Below are positions 1 through 6,423 of a DNA stretch of 8,196 bases, piece after piece. How positions within the stretch are numbered: position 1 is the stretch's first letter; each line of letters begins with the position of its first letter. Below the pieces are notes generated by a model. The model was given only the letters and a program-made list of their open reading frames with translations, had not been told where the DNA came from and ran no database searches. This DNA comes from Bacillota bacterium (GTDB lineage Bacteria; Bacillota; Clostridia; Lachnospirales; Anaerotignaceae): the NCBI GenBank assembly GCA_017547125.1, contig JAFYQL010000207.1:1-8196 (forward strand). The letters are read 5' to 3'. A program made the translations under genes and the position numbers.

Positions 1-95
1 GATATTTTAAAGGAATGTCCGCAGAAAGGACAGAATTTATTGTCTGCATTGGTTTCCTGTCTGCATTTCGGACATCTTTTGCTATTATAGTCCAT
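1..95 (-). CDS. Zinc-ribbon protein, N-terminal part only
   Basis: Only the first 31 codons lie in the window; the rest runs off the left edge. The start codon (complement of 93-95) follows a strong AAGGAGGA ribosome site (complement of 101-108) that overlaps the stop codon of the upstream oxidoreductase gene, so the two genes are probably co-transcribed and translationally coupled, with 11 nt between them. The visible peptide reads MDYNSKRCPKC, then ten residues, then a second CPFC. This gives a CxxC-x10-CxxC zinc ribbon (C8, C11, C22, C25) of the kind found at the N-terminus of many small Firmicute membrane or regulatory proteins. The ribbon alone does not reveal the function, and what follows it cannot be seen. 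Confident as a gene start, uncertain as to product. Confidence 0.8.
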   Translation of the reverse strand, partial: MDYNSKRCPKCRQETNADNKFCPFCGHSFKI

Positions 96-106
96 AAAAC
101 TCCTCC

Positions 107-664
107 TTAAAGAGAGTTTATTCTGTCCTCAAGTATTTTTTCGGCATCATTGCCCCAGATATCAAGTCCTTCAGCGGCGATACATTCAACATCTTTAATG
201 CCGAAGTATAAGTTGCAAAGGGCTTTAATATAATCAAAGCCAAAGTTCATGCCTTCAAGAAATCCACCGGCAGTTGTAACATAATATACTTTTTTGGCCT
301 TGCACATGCCCTGTGGGATGCCGTGGTCGTTGTAGCGGAAAGTTATGCCGCAAGCACAAATCTGTTCAAGATACTGCTTTAAAACGGCAGGGAAGGCAAG
401 ATCCCAGAAAGGTGTACCTATAACAATTGTGTCTGCTGCAGCAAAGTCGCTGGCATACTTAAGCATAGGATGTGAAAGGTCGCCTTTTTCTGTAAGTTCA
501 TTGCGAAGTGCAAGTGTTTCTGCAGTGAGTGGGGCGATATTTTCGCTTGTAAGGTCAACTTCTTTTATTTCGCCTTCAAGTTTATCAAGCAATGCTTTTG
601 CAAGGGCAAGAGTACGGCTTTCATTTTTTCTTATACATGAGTTTATAAATAAAATATTTTCCAT
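107..664 (-). CDS. Flavodoxin-fold NAD(P)H oxidoreductase (AzoR / Flavodoxin_2 type)
   Basis: A 185-residue cytoplasmic protein resembling FMN-dependent NADH-azoreductase and NAD(P)H quinone reductases, which bind FMN and pass electrons from NAD(P)H to quinones, azo compounds or similar acceptors. The N-terminal beta strand leads into a phosphate-binding loop (NSCIRKNESRT, residues 8-18). Residues 84-111 contain TPFWDLAFPAVLKQYLEQI and end in GITFRY, close to the AzoR pattern of PMYNFxIPxxLKxYxD followed by GxTFRY. TTAGG (130-134) matches the second FMN-contacting loop. The length is slightly below the roughly 200 residues of AzoR. The start is supported by AAGGAG (complement of 673-678) 8 nt upstream. 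I see no convincing promoter between it and the preceding terminator-like hairpin, so expression may depend on read-through or on a weak promoter. The natural substrate cannot be told; the azoreductase name reflects family resemblance only. Confidence 0.88.
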   Translation of the reverse strand: MENILFINSCIRKNESRTLALAKALLDKLEGEIKEVDLTSENIAPLTAETLALRNELTEKGDLSHPMLKYASDFAAADTIVIGTPFWDLAFPAVLKQYLEQICACGITFRYNDHGIPQGMCKAKKVYYVTTAGGFLEGMNFGFDYIKALCNLYFGIKDVECIAAEGLDIWGNDAEKILEDRINSL

Positions 665-703
665 AATGCACGCTCCTTATAAGGTTATTAAAATTATTTT
701 ATC

Positions 704-742
704 ACAAAAATAAAATAAGGTATATCGATTAGGATATACCTT
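704..742 (-). terminator. Intrinsic terminator-like hairpin after the NifX-family gene
   Basis: A perfect 10-bp inverted repeat (717-726 with 733-742, AAGGTATATC/GATATACCTT, 6-nt loop) lies 18 nt past the stop codon of the minus-strand gene at 761-1150. Read on the minus strand it is followed by a T-rich run (TTATTTTATTTTT, complement of 704-718). The stem is poor in G+C, so termination may be partial and some read-through into the oxidoreductase gene is possible. Confidence 0.6.
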
Positions 743-760
743 AAGAAATTTTTTATACTT

Positions 761-1150
761 TTAGTGGCAGCTATGTCCGCCGTGGTGGTCTGCGCAGCTA
801 TGGCCGTCAGCGTGGCTATGGTGACCGCATTCTACATTGGCATTGTAGTTGAGTCTGTTTGCAAGGAAAGCATCAACTGCTGTGTCAGCAAGGCCCATAC
901 ATCCGCCGAAAAGCTGAATGCCTGCTTCTGCAAGTGCCATTTTTGCACCGCCGCCGATACCGCCGCAGATAAGGATGTTAACACCATTGTTTCTGAGGAA
1001 TGAGCCAAGAGCACCATGACCCTGACCATTTGTTGAAACTACTTCGCTTTTAATAACTTTGCCGTCTTCAACATCATAAAGCTTGAAATATTCTGTGTGG
1101 CCAAAATGCTGGAAAATAAGGCCGTTTGCATATGTAACTGCAATTCTCAT
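761..1150 (-). CDS. NifB/NifX-family iron-molybdenum cluster-binding protein with His/Cys-rich tail
   Basis: 129 residues of the dinitrogenase iron-molybdenum cofactor family (Nitro_FeMo-Co domain, as in NifX and the C-terminus of NifB). The N-terminus MRIAVTY and the HFGHTEYFKLYDVEDG stretch (residues 15-30) are typical, as is the core CGGIGGGAKMALAEAGIQL (62-80) followed by GGCMGLADTAVDAFL (82-96). The tail from C108 onward is almost all His, Cys, Gly and Asp (C108, H110, H111, H113, H117, C119, H122, H123, H126, C128, H129), a likely metal-binding appendage seen in many clostridial members. Such stand-alone proteins are common in anaerobes without nitrogenase, and no nif gene is visible here, so a role in nitrogen fixation should not be assumed. 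The start codon is preceded by AGGAGGT (complement of 1158-1164), and it has its own promoter and a terminator-like hairpin, suggesting a monocistronic unit. Confidence 0.92.
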   Translation of the reverse strand: MRIAVTYANGLIFQHFGHTEYFKLYDVEDGKVIKSEVVSTNGQGHGALGSFLRNNGVNILICGGIGGGAKMALAEAGIQLFGGCMGLADTAVDAFLANRLNYNANVECGHHSHADGHSCADHHGGHSCH

Positions 1151-1192
1151 ATATATTACCTCCTGTGGTTTGAAATCAAAATACTGTAATAT

Positions 1193-1221
1193 ATCATAGG
1201 CTTATAATAAAAATATGTCAA
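1193..1221 (-). promoter_or_regulatory. Sigma-A-type promoter for the NifX-family gene
   Basis: On the minus strand TTGACA (complement of 1216-1221) is separated by exactly 17 nt from TATGAT (complement of 1193-1198). That is a full -35 match and a 5/6 -10 match. Transcription would start near 1186, giving a leader of about 36 nt with the AGGAGGT ribosome site. It sits just beyond the terminator of the upstream penicillin-binding protein gene, so the two genes look separately transcribed. Confidence 0.75.
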
Positions 1222-1230
1222 TAACAGGTA

Positions 1231-1261
1231 AAAAATAAAAGCCTTGATTTCTCAAGGCTTT
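1231..1261 (-). terminator. Intrinsic terminator of the penicillin-binding protein gene
   Basis: A perfect 10-bp stem (1238-1247 with 1252-1261, AAAGCCTTGA/TCAAGGCTTT) with a 4-nt loop starts 11 nt after the stop codon. On the minus strand it runs into TTTTATTTTT. This is a classic Rho-independent terminator. Confidence 0.88.
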
Positions 1262-1272
1262 ATTTTTATACA

Positions 1273-4062
1273 TTATCCGAAAATTGAACCGCCGTCATTG
1301 TTTTCCGGTACAACCGGTGTTGATGGAAGAGGAATTGGAATAACAGGTTCTTCTTCTATTTCTTCTTCGTCTTCTTCATCTTCAGGGAAGAGGTCGAGCT
1401 GTGGAAATTCGAAGAATGGATCATCAGGATTAAGGATACCTGAATCAAATATTGATGAATCGTTTATGCCATCAATAATGTGAGCAACTGTGCCGCCGCA
1501 TGTTTCGGAAAGGTTGATGTAGAGAGGAAGTTCTTTTCCGTCTTCTGTTGTGCCGCCGCTTGGTATTTCTGTACCATTTTTGATGGCATCTTTCATTGTT
1601 TCAGGAAGGTTGATGATGTTATTTGATTCATCAACTGCAAGAACTACATCCATAGTTTCAAATATTGATGTTGATGTGCTTGCAACCTTGCCGCAAACCT
1701 TACAAATCTGGAACATTCTGTGTGCTTCGCAGATAGTTTCTGTTGTAAAGCCTGTTTCGCAGAGGTCAGATGATGTTGATTTTGGATAGTGGTTGAAGGC
1801 TGAATAGTAGTCGCTGCCGCAGATTTCTGTAGGTGCTGCATTTGTTGCTGCACAGATAGAAACTGTTGAAAGACCGCTTGGTTTTTCCATAATGTTCTGG
1901 TTTGGAAGACCTTCGTGAATCTTTGTCATAACATCTTTCCAAAGGAGAAGGTGATAACTCTTGTCGTAGTTGATTCTCTTTGGTGTGTCGTATCCCATCC
2001 ATACGCCTGCGCAGTAGTATGGTGTGTAGCCTGCAAATACAAGGTCTTTGTCATCAGATGTTGTACCTGTTTTACCTGCAACAGTGATGCCGTTAAGTCT
2101 TGCAAGACCGCCTGTACCAGATGTGATTACGTCTTTCATCATTTCTGTAACCATATAGGCTGTTGTTTCTTTAAGAACGCGTCTGCCTTCGTTTAAAGTA
2201 TGGTCGATAATAACGTTTCCGTCATGATCAAGAACTTTTGTATAGAATATTGGCTTGTTGTATACACCTTCGTTGGCAATGGCACTGTAAGCCGCTGTAA
2301 GTTCAAGTGTTGAAACACCGTTTGTGATACCACCGAGAGCAAGTGAGCCGCCTTTGTCAGTGAGACCGTTGTTGTTAACTCCGCCTTCAAGCGTTGTGAA
2401 GCCAAAGTTTTCAAGATAACTGAATGCATTGTCAACTCCTACATCAAGAAGTGCTTTTGTAGCAATGATGTTGAGAGAGTCTTTAACGCCGTCTCTTATT
2501 GTTGCATAACCTCTGTAATCTTCAGGGTCTGTACCGTACCAGTTGCCCGGTGCCCAGCCGTCTGAAAATTCAAGCGGTTCGTCAAGGTAGAATGAACCCG
2601 GCATAGCAACGCCAAGATCAAGGGCAGGAGCAAAGGCTGCAAGTACCTTGAAACATGAACCCGGCTGTCTGAGAGCCTGAGTAGCACGGTTAAATACAAG
2701 GTCACCATTCTTTTCGCGTCCGCCAACGATGGCTTTTACCTGACCATTGCGGTAGTCCATAACTACCATTGATGCCTGAAGTGATTTTGCCACCTTAAGG
2801 TTGTCTGCAACCAATGTGTTTGAAGAAGTGAGAACTTCGTCTTTAACAGACTGAACAAATTCATCCGCTTCTTCCTGGTTTGCCACTGTTTTTTCACGGA
2901 AGATGTGAGTCTGTTCTTCAGTAGCAGTATCCATAACTGAAATTGTATAGCTTGCAGTAAGATGGTTTGTGTTTGGTGGGTAGAGTGATTCGTTCTGGAA
3001 TGACTCTTCCATCATCTGCTGCATATCTGTGTCGATAGTTGTGTAAATTTTAAGACCGCCGCTATAGATAAGATTATATGCCTGCTGCTTTGACATCTGT
3101 TTTTCGTTCATAAGATCATCAGCAAGGGCAACAATAACAGAGTCTACAAAGTAGCTGTGTTTTGCTTCTGTAACGTCAGTAACTGTTTCGCCTACAAGTC
3201 TTGAGTAGATATCATCAGCAATTGCCTCGTCATATTCGCTCTGATTGATGTAGCCGAGCTCAAGCATTTTGTTAAGAACTGTTGTCTGTCTTTCTTTGTT
3301 CTTTTCAGGCCTGCTTACAGGGGAGTAGGCACTTGGGTTTTTTGTGATACCGGCGATACAAGCACATTCTGCAAGGTTAAGCTCGCTGACGTCTTTGCCG
3401 AAGTAGAATTTTGATGCTGCCTGAACACCGTTAAGACCGTGGTGAAGACCGATTGAGTTCATATAAAGCTCAAGGATATATTCTTTTGCTTTCTGCTTTG
3501 AACCAAGGCTTTCTGTAAGCTGGTCTTCAATCTGAACTGCAAGGTACTGTTCCTGTATTTTACGTTTAAGCTTCTTTTCGCTTGAAAGAACTTCGTTTTT
3601 CATAAGCTGCTGCGTAATTGTGCTGGCACCCTGAGTGAAGTTCATATCCTTGATGTTAACCACCATAGCTCTCATAATACCCTTAAGGTCGATACCATTG
3701 TGTTCATAAAATCTCTGGTCTTCGATGGCAACAACTGCATTTCTTAAATCAACAGGAATGCTTGAAAGCTTAACGTATTCTCTGTTTTCTTCGCCGTGAA
3801 GTCTGTCGATTTCGTTTCCGTCAAGGTCATAGATAATTGATGTGTACGATTCGGGAACAACATCTTCTGTGTTGAGAGTAGGTGCGGAATCTACAATTCC
3901 CATAAATGCGCCGAAAGCCATGCCGGCTGCAGCGATTGAACCTACTAAAAATAATACTATAAATACTTTAAGTATAATTACGCCGAAAAGATTCTTCTTT
4001 TTCTTTCTTCTTCTGCGGCGTTTGTTATTCTGTTGTTCTCTGGCATTTTGTGAATAATTCAT
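1273..4062 (-). CDS. Class A penicillin-binding protein (PBP1A type): peptidoglycan glycosyltransferase and DD-transpeptidase
   Basis: A 929-residue bifunctional cell-wall enzyme that polymerises lipid II glycan chains and cross-links stem peptides outside the membrane. A basic cytoplasmic tail (RRRRRKKKK, 15-23) precedes one membrane anchor (about 24-55). The GT51 domain shows EDQRFYEH (114-121, catalytic E114), GASTITQQ (145-152), RKIQE (167-171, second Glu E171) and LELYMN (197-202). The transpeptidase domain has SCFK (S469 nucleophile, K472), SLN (529-531) and KTGT (664-667), so all catalytic motifs are intact. The C-terminal extension holds a cysteine-rich segment (C737, C748, C768, C778, C787, C790) in the CxxxxxxxPTxxC style of clostridial PBPs, then an acidic run (894-905) and a proline-rich end. 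The start has AAAGGAGG (complement of 4069-4076) 6 nt upstream. It is transcribed alone, diverging from yunB. The paralogue type cannot be settled without comparison. Confidence 0.96.
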   Translation of the reverse strand: MNYSQNAREQQNNKRRRRRKKKKNLFGVIILKVFIVLFLVGSIAAAGMAFGAFMGIVDSAPTLNTEDVVPESYTSIIYDLDGNEIDRLHGEENREYVKLSSIPVDLRNAVVAIEDQRFYEHNGIDLKGIMRAMVVNIKDMNFTQGASTITQQLMKNEVLSSEKKLKRKIQEQYLAVQIEDQLTESLGSKQKAKEYILELYMNSIGLHHGLNGVQAASKFYFGKDVSELNLAECACIAGITKNPSAYSPVSRPEKNKERQTTVLNKMLELGYINQSEYDEAIADDIYSRLVGETVTDVTEAKHSYFVDSVIVALADDLMNEKQMSKQQAYNLIYSGGLKIYTTIDTDMQQMMEESFQNESLYPPNTNHLTASYTISVMDTATEEQTHIFREKTVANQEEADEFVQSVKDEVLTSSNTLVADNLKVAKSLQASMVVMDYRNGQVKAIVGGREKNGDLVFNRATQALRQPGSCFKVLAAFAPALDLGVAMPGSFYLDEPLEFSDGWAPGNWYGTDPEDYRGYATIRDGVKDSLNIIATKALLDVGVDNAFSYLENFGFTTLEGGVNNNGLTDKGGSLALGGITNGVSTLELTAAYSAIANEGVYNKPIFYTKVLDHDGNVIIDHTLNEGRRVLKETTAYMVTEMMKDVITSGTGGLARLNGITVAGKTGTTSDDKDLVFAGYTPYYCAGVWMGYDTPKRINYDKSYHLLLWKDVMTKIHEGLPNQNIMEKPSGLSTVSICAATNAAPTEICGSDYYSAFNHYPKSTSSDLCETGFTTETICEAHRMFQICKVCGKVASTSTSIFETMDVVLAVDESNNIINLPETMKDAIKNGTEIPSGGTTEDGKELPLYINLSETCGGTVAHIIDGINDSSIFDSGILNPDDPFFEFPQLDLFPEDEEDEEEIEEEPVIPIPLPSTPVVPENNDGGSIFG
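1348..1383 (+). repeat. TTC-rich trinucleotide run coding the acidic tail of the penicillin-binding protein
   Basis: An interrupted (TTC)n run on the plus strand, GAA/GAG/GAT codons on the coding minus strand, encodes the Glu/Asp cluster around residues 894-905. It is an in-frame, low-complexity stretch that may vary in length between strains. No other function is evident. Confidence 0.6.
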
Positions 4063-4085
4063 TGTATGCCTCCTTTCAGCCGATA

Positions 4086-4114
4086 ATTATAACATAAAAT
4101 TACTTCTTTATAAA
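4086..4114 (-). promoter_or_regulatory. Candidate sigma-A promoter for the penicillin-binding protein gene
   Basis: On the minus strand a perfect TATAAT (complement of 4086-4091) lies 17 nt from TTTATA (complement of 4109-4114, 4/6 match to TTGACA). The predicted start is near 4079, only a few bases ahead of the AAAGGAGG ribosome site, so the leader would be short (about 17 nt). The -10 box is convincing and the -35 box weak. Confidence 0.5.
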
Positions 4115-4122
4115 GTATAAAA

Positions 4123-4151
4123 GCACATTAATTGATAAAATACCATAACAA
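4123..4151 (+). promoter_or_regulatory. Possible sigma-E-like sporulation promoter for yunB
   Basis: GCACATT (4123-4129) matches 6/7 of the Bacillus sigma-E -35 pattern (KMATATT). It is followed after 14 nt by CATAACAA (4144-4151), which keeps the conserved CATA of the -10 box but then diverges from CATACANT. The start would fall near 4158, some 40 nt before the ATG. The guess is supported by yunB being in the mother-cell sigma-E regulon in Bacillus subtilis. The match is imperfect and AT-rich DNA gives chance hits. Confidence 0.3.
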
Positions 4152-4198
4152 AATTCTTAAAATTGCCGTAAAAACATATATTTAACCGGGTGATATGT

Positions 4199-4822
4199 AT
4201 GAAAAGTGGTTTTGGATATGCAAAAAAGGCAATAAAAAGAGTGGAAATATGTCTTTTGGTGTTGTCTTTTATATACTTTGTGGTTTCTGCAGAAAGAAGA
4301 ATGATGTCTGTAATTTGTGCTATATGCAGCATTGAAGCACGAAATCTTGCAAATGATGCCATAGATAATGCCGTAAACAAAGCTATGCTTGATATAAATG
4401 CGCTTTCAAGGGATTATTATGAAGTTGATGAGGACAATATGACCATATATGCAGACACTATGCTTATAAATGAATTATGCTCAGCTGTAAGCGAAAATAT
4501 AAATGATGAGGCCGATGAGCTTTCACATATAAAAATTGAGGTTCCGATAGGTGCGGCATTGGGTATTGATATATTTTCAAATGCAGGACCGAAGGCGGTT
4601 TTCAGCCTGAGACAGATGGGGGAAAGTCGTGTGGATTATGAAACAAGCTTTATTTCTGTGGTCATAAACCAGACAAATTTCAAGGTGTGGCTTAATGTAA
4701 CTACGGAAATAAAAATGGTAAATCCGCTAAACAGTCAGACTCTTGAAACTAACCGAAAGGTTATGATTATAGACAGTGTTATAAAAGGTGCAGTGCCTGA
4801 TAAATATTTTGAAATAAAATGA
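4199..4822 (+). CDS. yunB: Sporulation protein YunB
   Basis: A 207-residue protein with one N-terminal membrane segment (about residues 15-30) and an extracytoplasmic body. It matches the YunB pattern throughout: EARNLANDAIDNAVNKAM (46-63), VPIGAALG with FSNAGPK (115-122 and 126-132), FISVVINQT (151-159, the family's GINQT block), and IKGAVP near the end (195-200). YunB is a mother-cell sporulation protein in Bacillus that affects spore formation; its biochemical role is not known. I chose ATG at 4199 because GGGTGAT (4188-4194) sits just upstream as a ribosome site. The in-frame GTG at 4190 falls inside that motif and has nothing suitable before it; using it would add three residues. The gene diverges from the penicillin-binding protein gene and is followed by the lar operon, which seems to have its own promoter. 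Confidence 0.88.
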   Translation: MKSGFGYAKKAIKRVEICLLVLSFIYFVVSAERRMMSVICAICSIEARNLANDAIDNAVNKAMLDINALSRDYYEVDEDNMTIYADTMLINELCSAVSENINDEADELSHIKIEVPIGAALGIDIFSNAGPKAVFSLRQMGESRVDYETSFISVVINQTNFKVWLNVTTEIKMVNPLNSQTLETNRKVMIIDSVIKGAVPDKYFEIK

Positions 4823-4847
4823 CAATCGGCACTATATGTGGTATTAT
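4819..4847 (+). promoter_or_regulatory. Sigma-A-type promoter of the larE-larB-larC operon
   Basis: ATGACA (4819-4824, 5/6 to TTGACA) and TATTAT (4842-4847, 5/6 to TATAAT) are separated by exactly 17 nt. The -35 box overlaps the yunB stop codon (4820-4822). The predicted start near 4854 gives a leader of about 31 nt with the AAGGAG site of larE. The leader is too short for a nickel/cobalt riboswitch, and I see no clear operator palindrome. Confidence 0.6.
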
Positions 4848-4884
4848 TATTGTGTATGGCTATGTTTTTTAAAAGGAGATAACT

Positions 4885-5661
4885 ATGCTGATGGAAAAAC
4901 TTGAAAAAGTATTAAAAAAATACGGAAAAGTGTGTGTGGCATATTCCGGCGGAACAGACTCCGATTTTCTGCTTAATATGGCAGTTAAGTTTCTTGGAAA
5001 AGAAAATGTTCTTGCAGTTATAGCAAAGGGAATTATGCTTGCCCAAAAGGATTTTGACGATGCTCTGCGTCTTGCTGAAAAATGTGGAGTGCAGACAGAG
5101 GTTGTTGAAATTGATGCGCTTTCCGTTGAGGAGTTTAAGTTTAACAGACGCGAAAGATGTTATTTCTGCAAAAAAAACATAATGACAAACATCAAAGAAA
5201 AGGCAATGCAGTATGGCTTTGATGTGGTTGCAGACGGCAAAAATACCGATGACGGAAAGGTTTTTCGTCCGGGGGCGAGGGCTGCAGTTGAGCTTGGCAT
5301 TGTAAGTCCGCTTTTTGAAGCGGGGTTTTCAAAGGCAGACATAAGATATTGGGCCGAAAAAGAAAATATCGAAACCTGGGACAAAAAATCAAACTCATGC
5401 CTTGCAACAAGATTTCTGTATGACACAGAGCTTGATGAAAATAGTCTTAAGGCAGTTGAAATGGCTGAAAGATATATCTTTGACAAAGGATATATGGGTG
5501 CAAGGGTAAGGGTGCATAGCGATATCGCCCGTATAGAAATTGATAAAAAAGATTTCGCAAAGTTTATTGCAGAAGAAAACATTGCTGATGTTTTGAAGGA
5601 ACTGGGATTTAAGTATGTTGTGCTTGATATGGAAGGTTTCAGAAGCGGAAGTATGGATTGA
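4885..5661 (+). CDS. larE: LarE, pyridinium-3,5-biscarboxylate mononucleotide sulfurtransferase
   Basis: A 258-residue ATP pyrophosphatase of the LarE family. It adenylates the carboxylates of the LarB product and replaces oxygen with sulfur, in two rounds, to give the bis-thiocarboxylate that LarC metallates. The PP-loop SGGTDS is at residues 21-26. RRERCYFCKKN (88-98) carries C92-x2-C95, and SNSCLATRFLYDTEL (169-183) carries C172, which corresponds by motif to the sacrificial cysteine (C176) of Lactobacillus plantarum LarE. Having all three cysteines is the pattern of LarE variants reported to bind a [4Fe-4S] cluster. In those variants sulfur is thought to come through the cluster rather than from destruction of a protein cysteine; that reading is inference here. 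The first ATG is preferred because AAGGAG (4873-4878) is 6 nt away, against 12 nt for the second ATG at 4891. It is the first gene of the operon, 12 nt before larB. Confidence 0.94.
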   Translation: MLMEKLEKVLKKYGKVCVAYSGGTDSDFLLNMAVKFLGKENVLAVIAKGIMLAQKDFDDALRLAEKCGVQTEVVEIDALSVEEFKFNRRERCYFCKKNIMTNIKEKAMQYGFDVVADGKNTDDGKVFRPGARAAVELGIVSPLFEAGFSKADIRYWAEKENIETWDKKSNSCLATRFLYDTELDENSLKAVEMAERYIFDKGYMGARVRVHSDIARIEIDKKDFAKFIAEENIADVLKELGFKYVVLDMEGFRSGSMD

Positions 5662-5673
5662 CGGAGAATAGAT

Positions 5674-6423
5674 ATGGATATTAAAAAAGTTCTTGAAGAT
5701 TATAAAAACGGAAACTTATCTCTTGAAGAAGCAGAAGGGAAAATCAAGGTTTCACCTATAACTGACCTTGGCTATGCAGTAATTGACAACCAGAGAGCAA
5801 TGAGAAACGGATGCCCTGAAGTTATTTACTGTGCAGGCAAGACAAAAGAACAGGTGGCGGGCATAGTTCTTTCGATGATTGATGCGGGAACAAAAAATAT
5901 TCTTGGTACAAGAGCTGACAGAGAAAAATATGAAGCCGTAAAGGCTGTATGTCCTGATGCCGTATATCACGATGATGCAAAAATCATTCTTGTTCAGAGA
6001 GAGCCTCTTGAAAAAACAGGAGGGAAAATTGCCGTTGTAACAGGCGGAACAAGTGATATTCCTGTGGCTGAAGAGGCTGCAATAACAGCGGAATATCTTG
6101 GCAACGAAGTTGTAAGAATTTATGATGTGGGCGTTGCAGGACTCCACAGACTTCTTTCAAAAATAGATATGATAACATCAGCCAGCGTAATAATTGCCGT
6201 TGCAGGTATGGAAGGTGCTCTTGCGTCTGTTATCGGCGGCCTTACAGACAAGCCTGTAATTGCCGTGCCTACATCTGTGGGCTATGGCGCAAGCTTCGGC
6301 GGTGTTTCAGCGCTTTTATGTATGCTTAACAGTTGTGCAAACGGCGTTGTTGTTGTAAATATTGATAATGGATTTGGAGCAGGCTACACTGCTAACAGTA
6401 TAAATAAGTTGGGGGCAAAATAA
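5674..6423 (+). CDS. larB: LarB, nicotinic acid adenine dinucleotide carboxylase/hydrolase
   Basis: 249 residues of the LarB family, related to PurE-type AIR carboxylases. It carboxylates the pyridinium ring of NaAD at C5 and releases AMP, giving the biscarboxylate mononucleotide used by LarE. The PurE-like C-terminal half is clear: TGGTSDIPVAEEA (123-135), GVAGLHRLL (153-161), AGMEGALASVIGGL (177-190), PTSVGYGASFGG (199-210) and VNIDNGFGAGY (228-238). C221, in the NSCANG stretch, lines up with the cysteine reported to form a transient covalent adduct with the pyridinium substrate in L. plantarum LarB. The length matches the family. A CGGAGA ribosome site (5662-5667) lies between the larE stop and this start. 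The stop TAA shares its last base with the larC1 ATG (TAATG), indicating translational coupling. Confidence 0.96.
   Translation: MDIKKVLEDYKNGNLSLEEAEGKIKVSPITDLGYAVIDNQRAMRNGCPEVIYCAGKTKEQVAGIVLSMIDAGTKNILGTRADREKYEAVKAVCPDAVYHDDAKIILVQREPLEKTGGKIAVVTGGTSDIPVAEEAAITAEYLGNEVVRIYDVGVAGLHRLLSKIDMITSASVIIAVAGMEGALASVIGGLTDKPVIAVPTSVGYGASFGGVSALLCMLNSCANGVVVVNIDNGFGAGYTANSINKLGAK

Noticed and set aside
345..713. Plus-strand ORF of 122 codons opposite the flavodoxin-fold oxidoreductase
   Set aside because: It is a composition shadow of the real minus-strand gene, with no recognisable domain or ribosome site.
665..760. A promoter for the flavodoxin-fold oxidoreductase gene
   Set aside because: TAAAAT and TTATAA words occur, but none has a -35 box better than 3/6 at 16-18 nt, so I could not support one.
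4175..4182. CATATATT as a sigma-E -10 box for yunB
   Set aside because: Transcription would start at or inside the GGGTGAT ribosome site (4188-4194), and no -35 match lies 14-15 nt upstream.
4823..4884. Nickel/cobalt riboswitch or operator upstream of larE
   Set aside because: The leader after the predicted start is only about 31 nt, and the 62-nt gap shows no hairpin series or clear palindrome.
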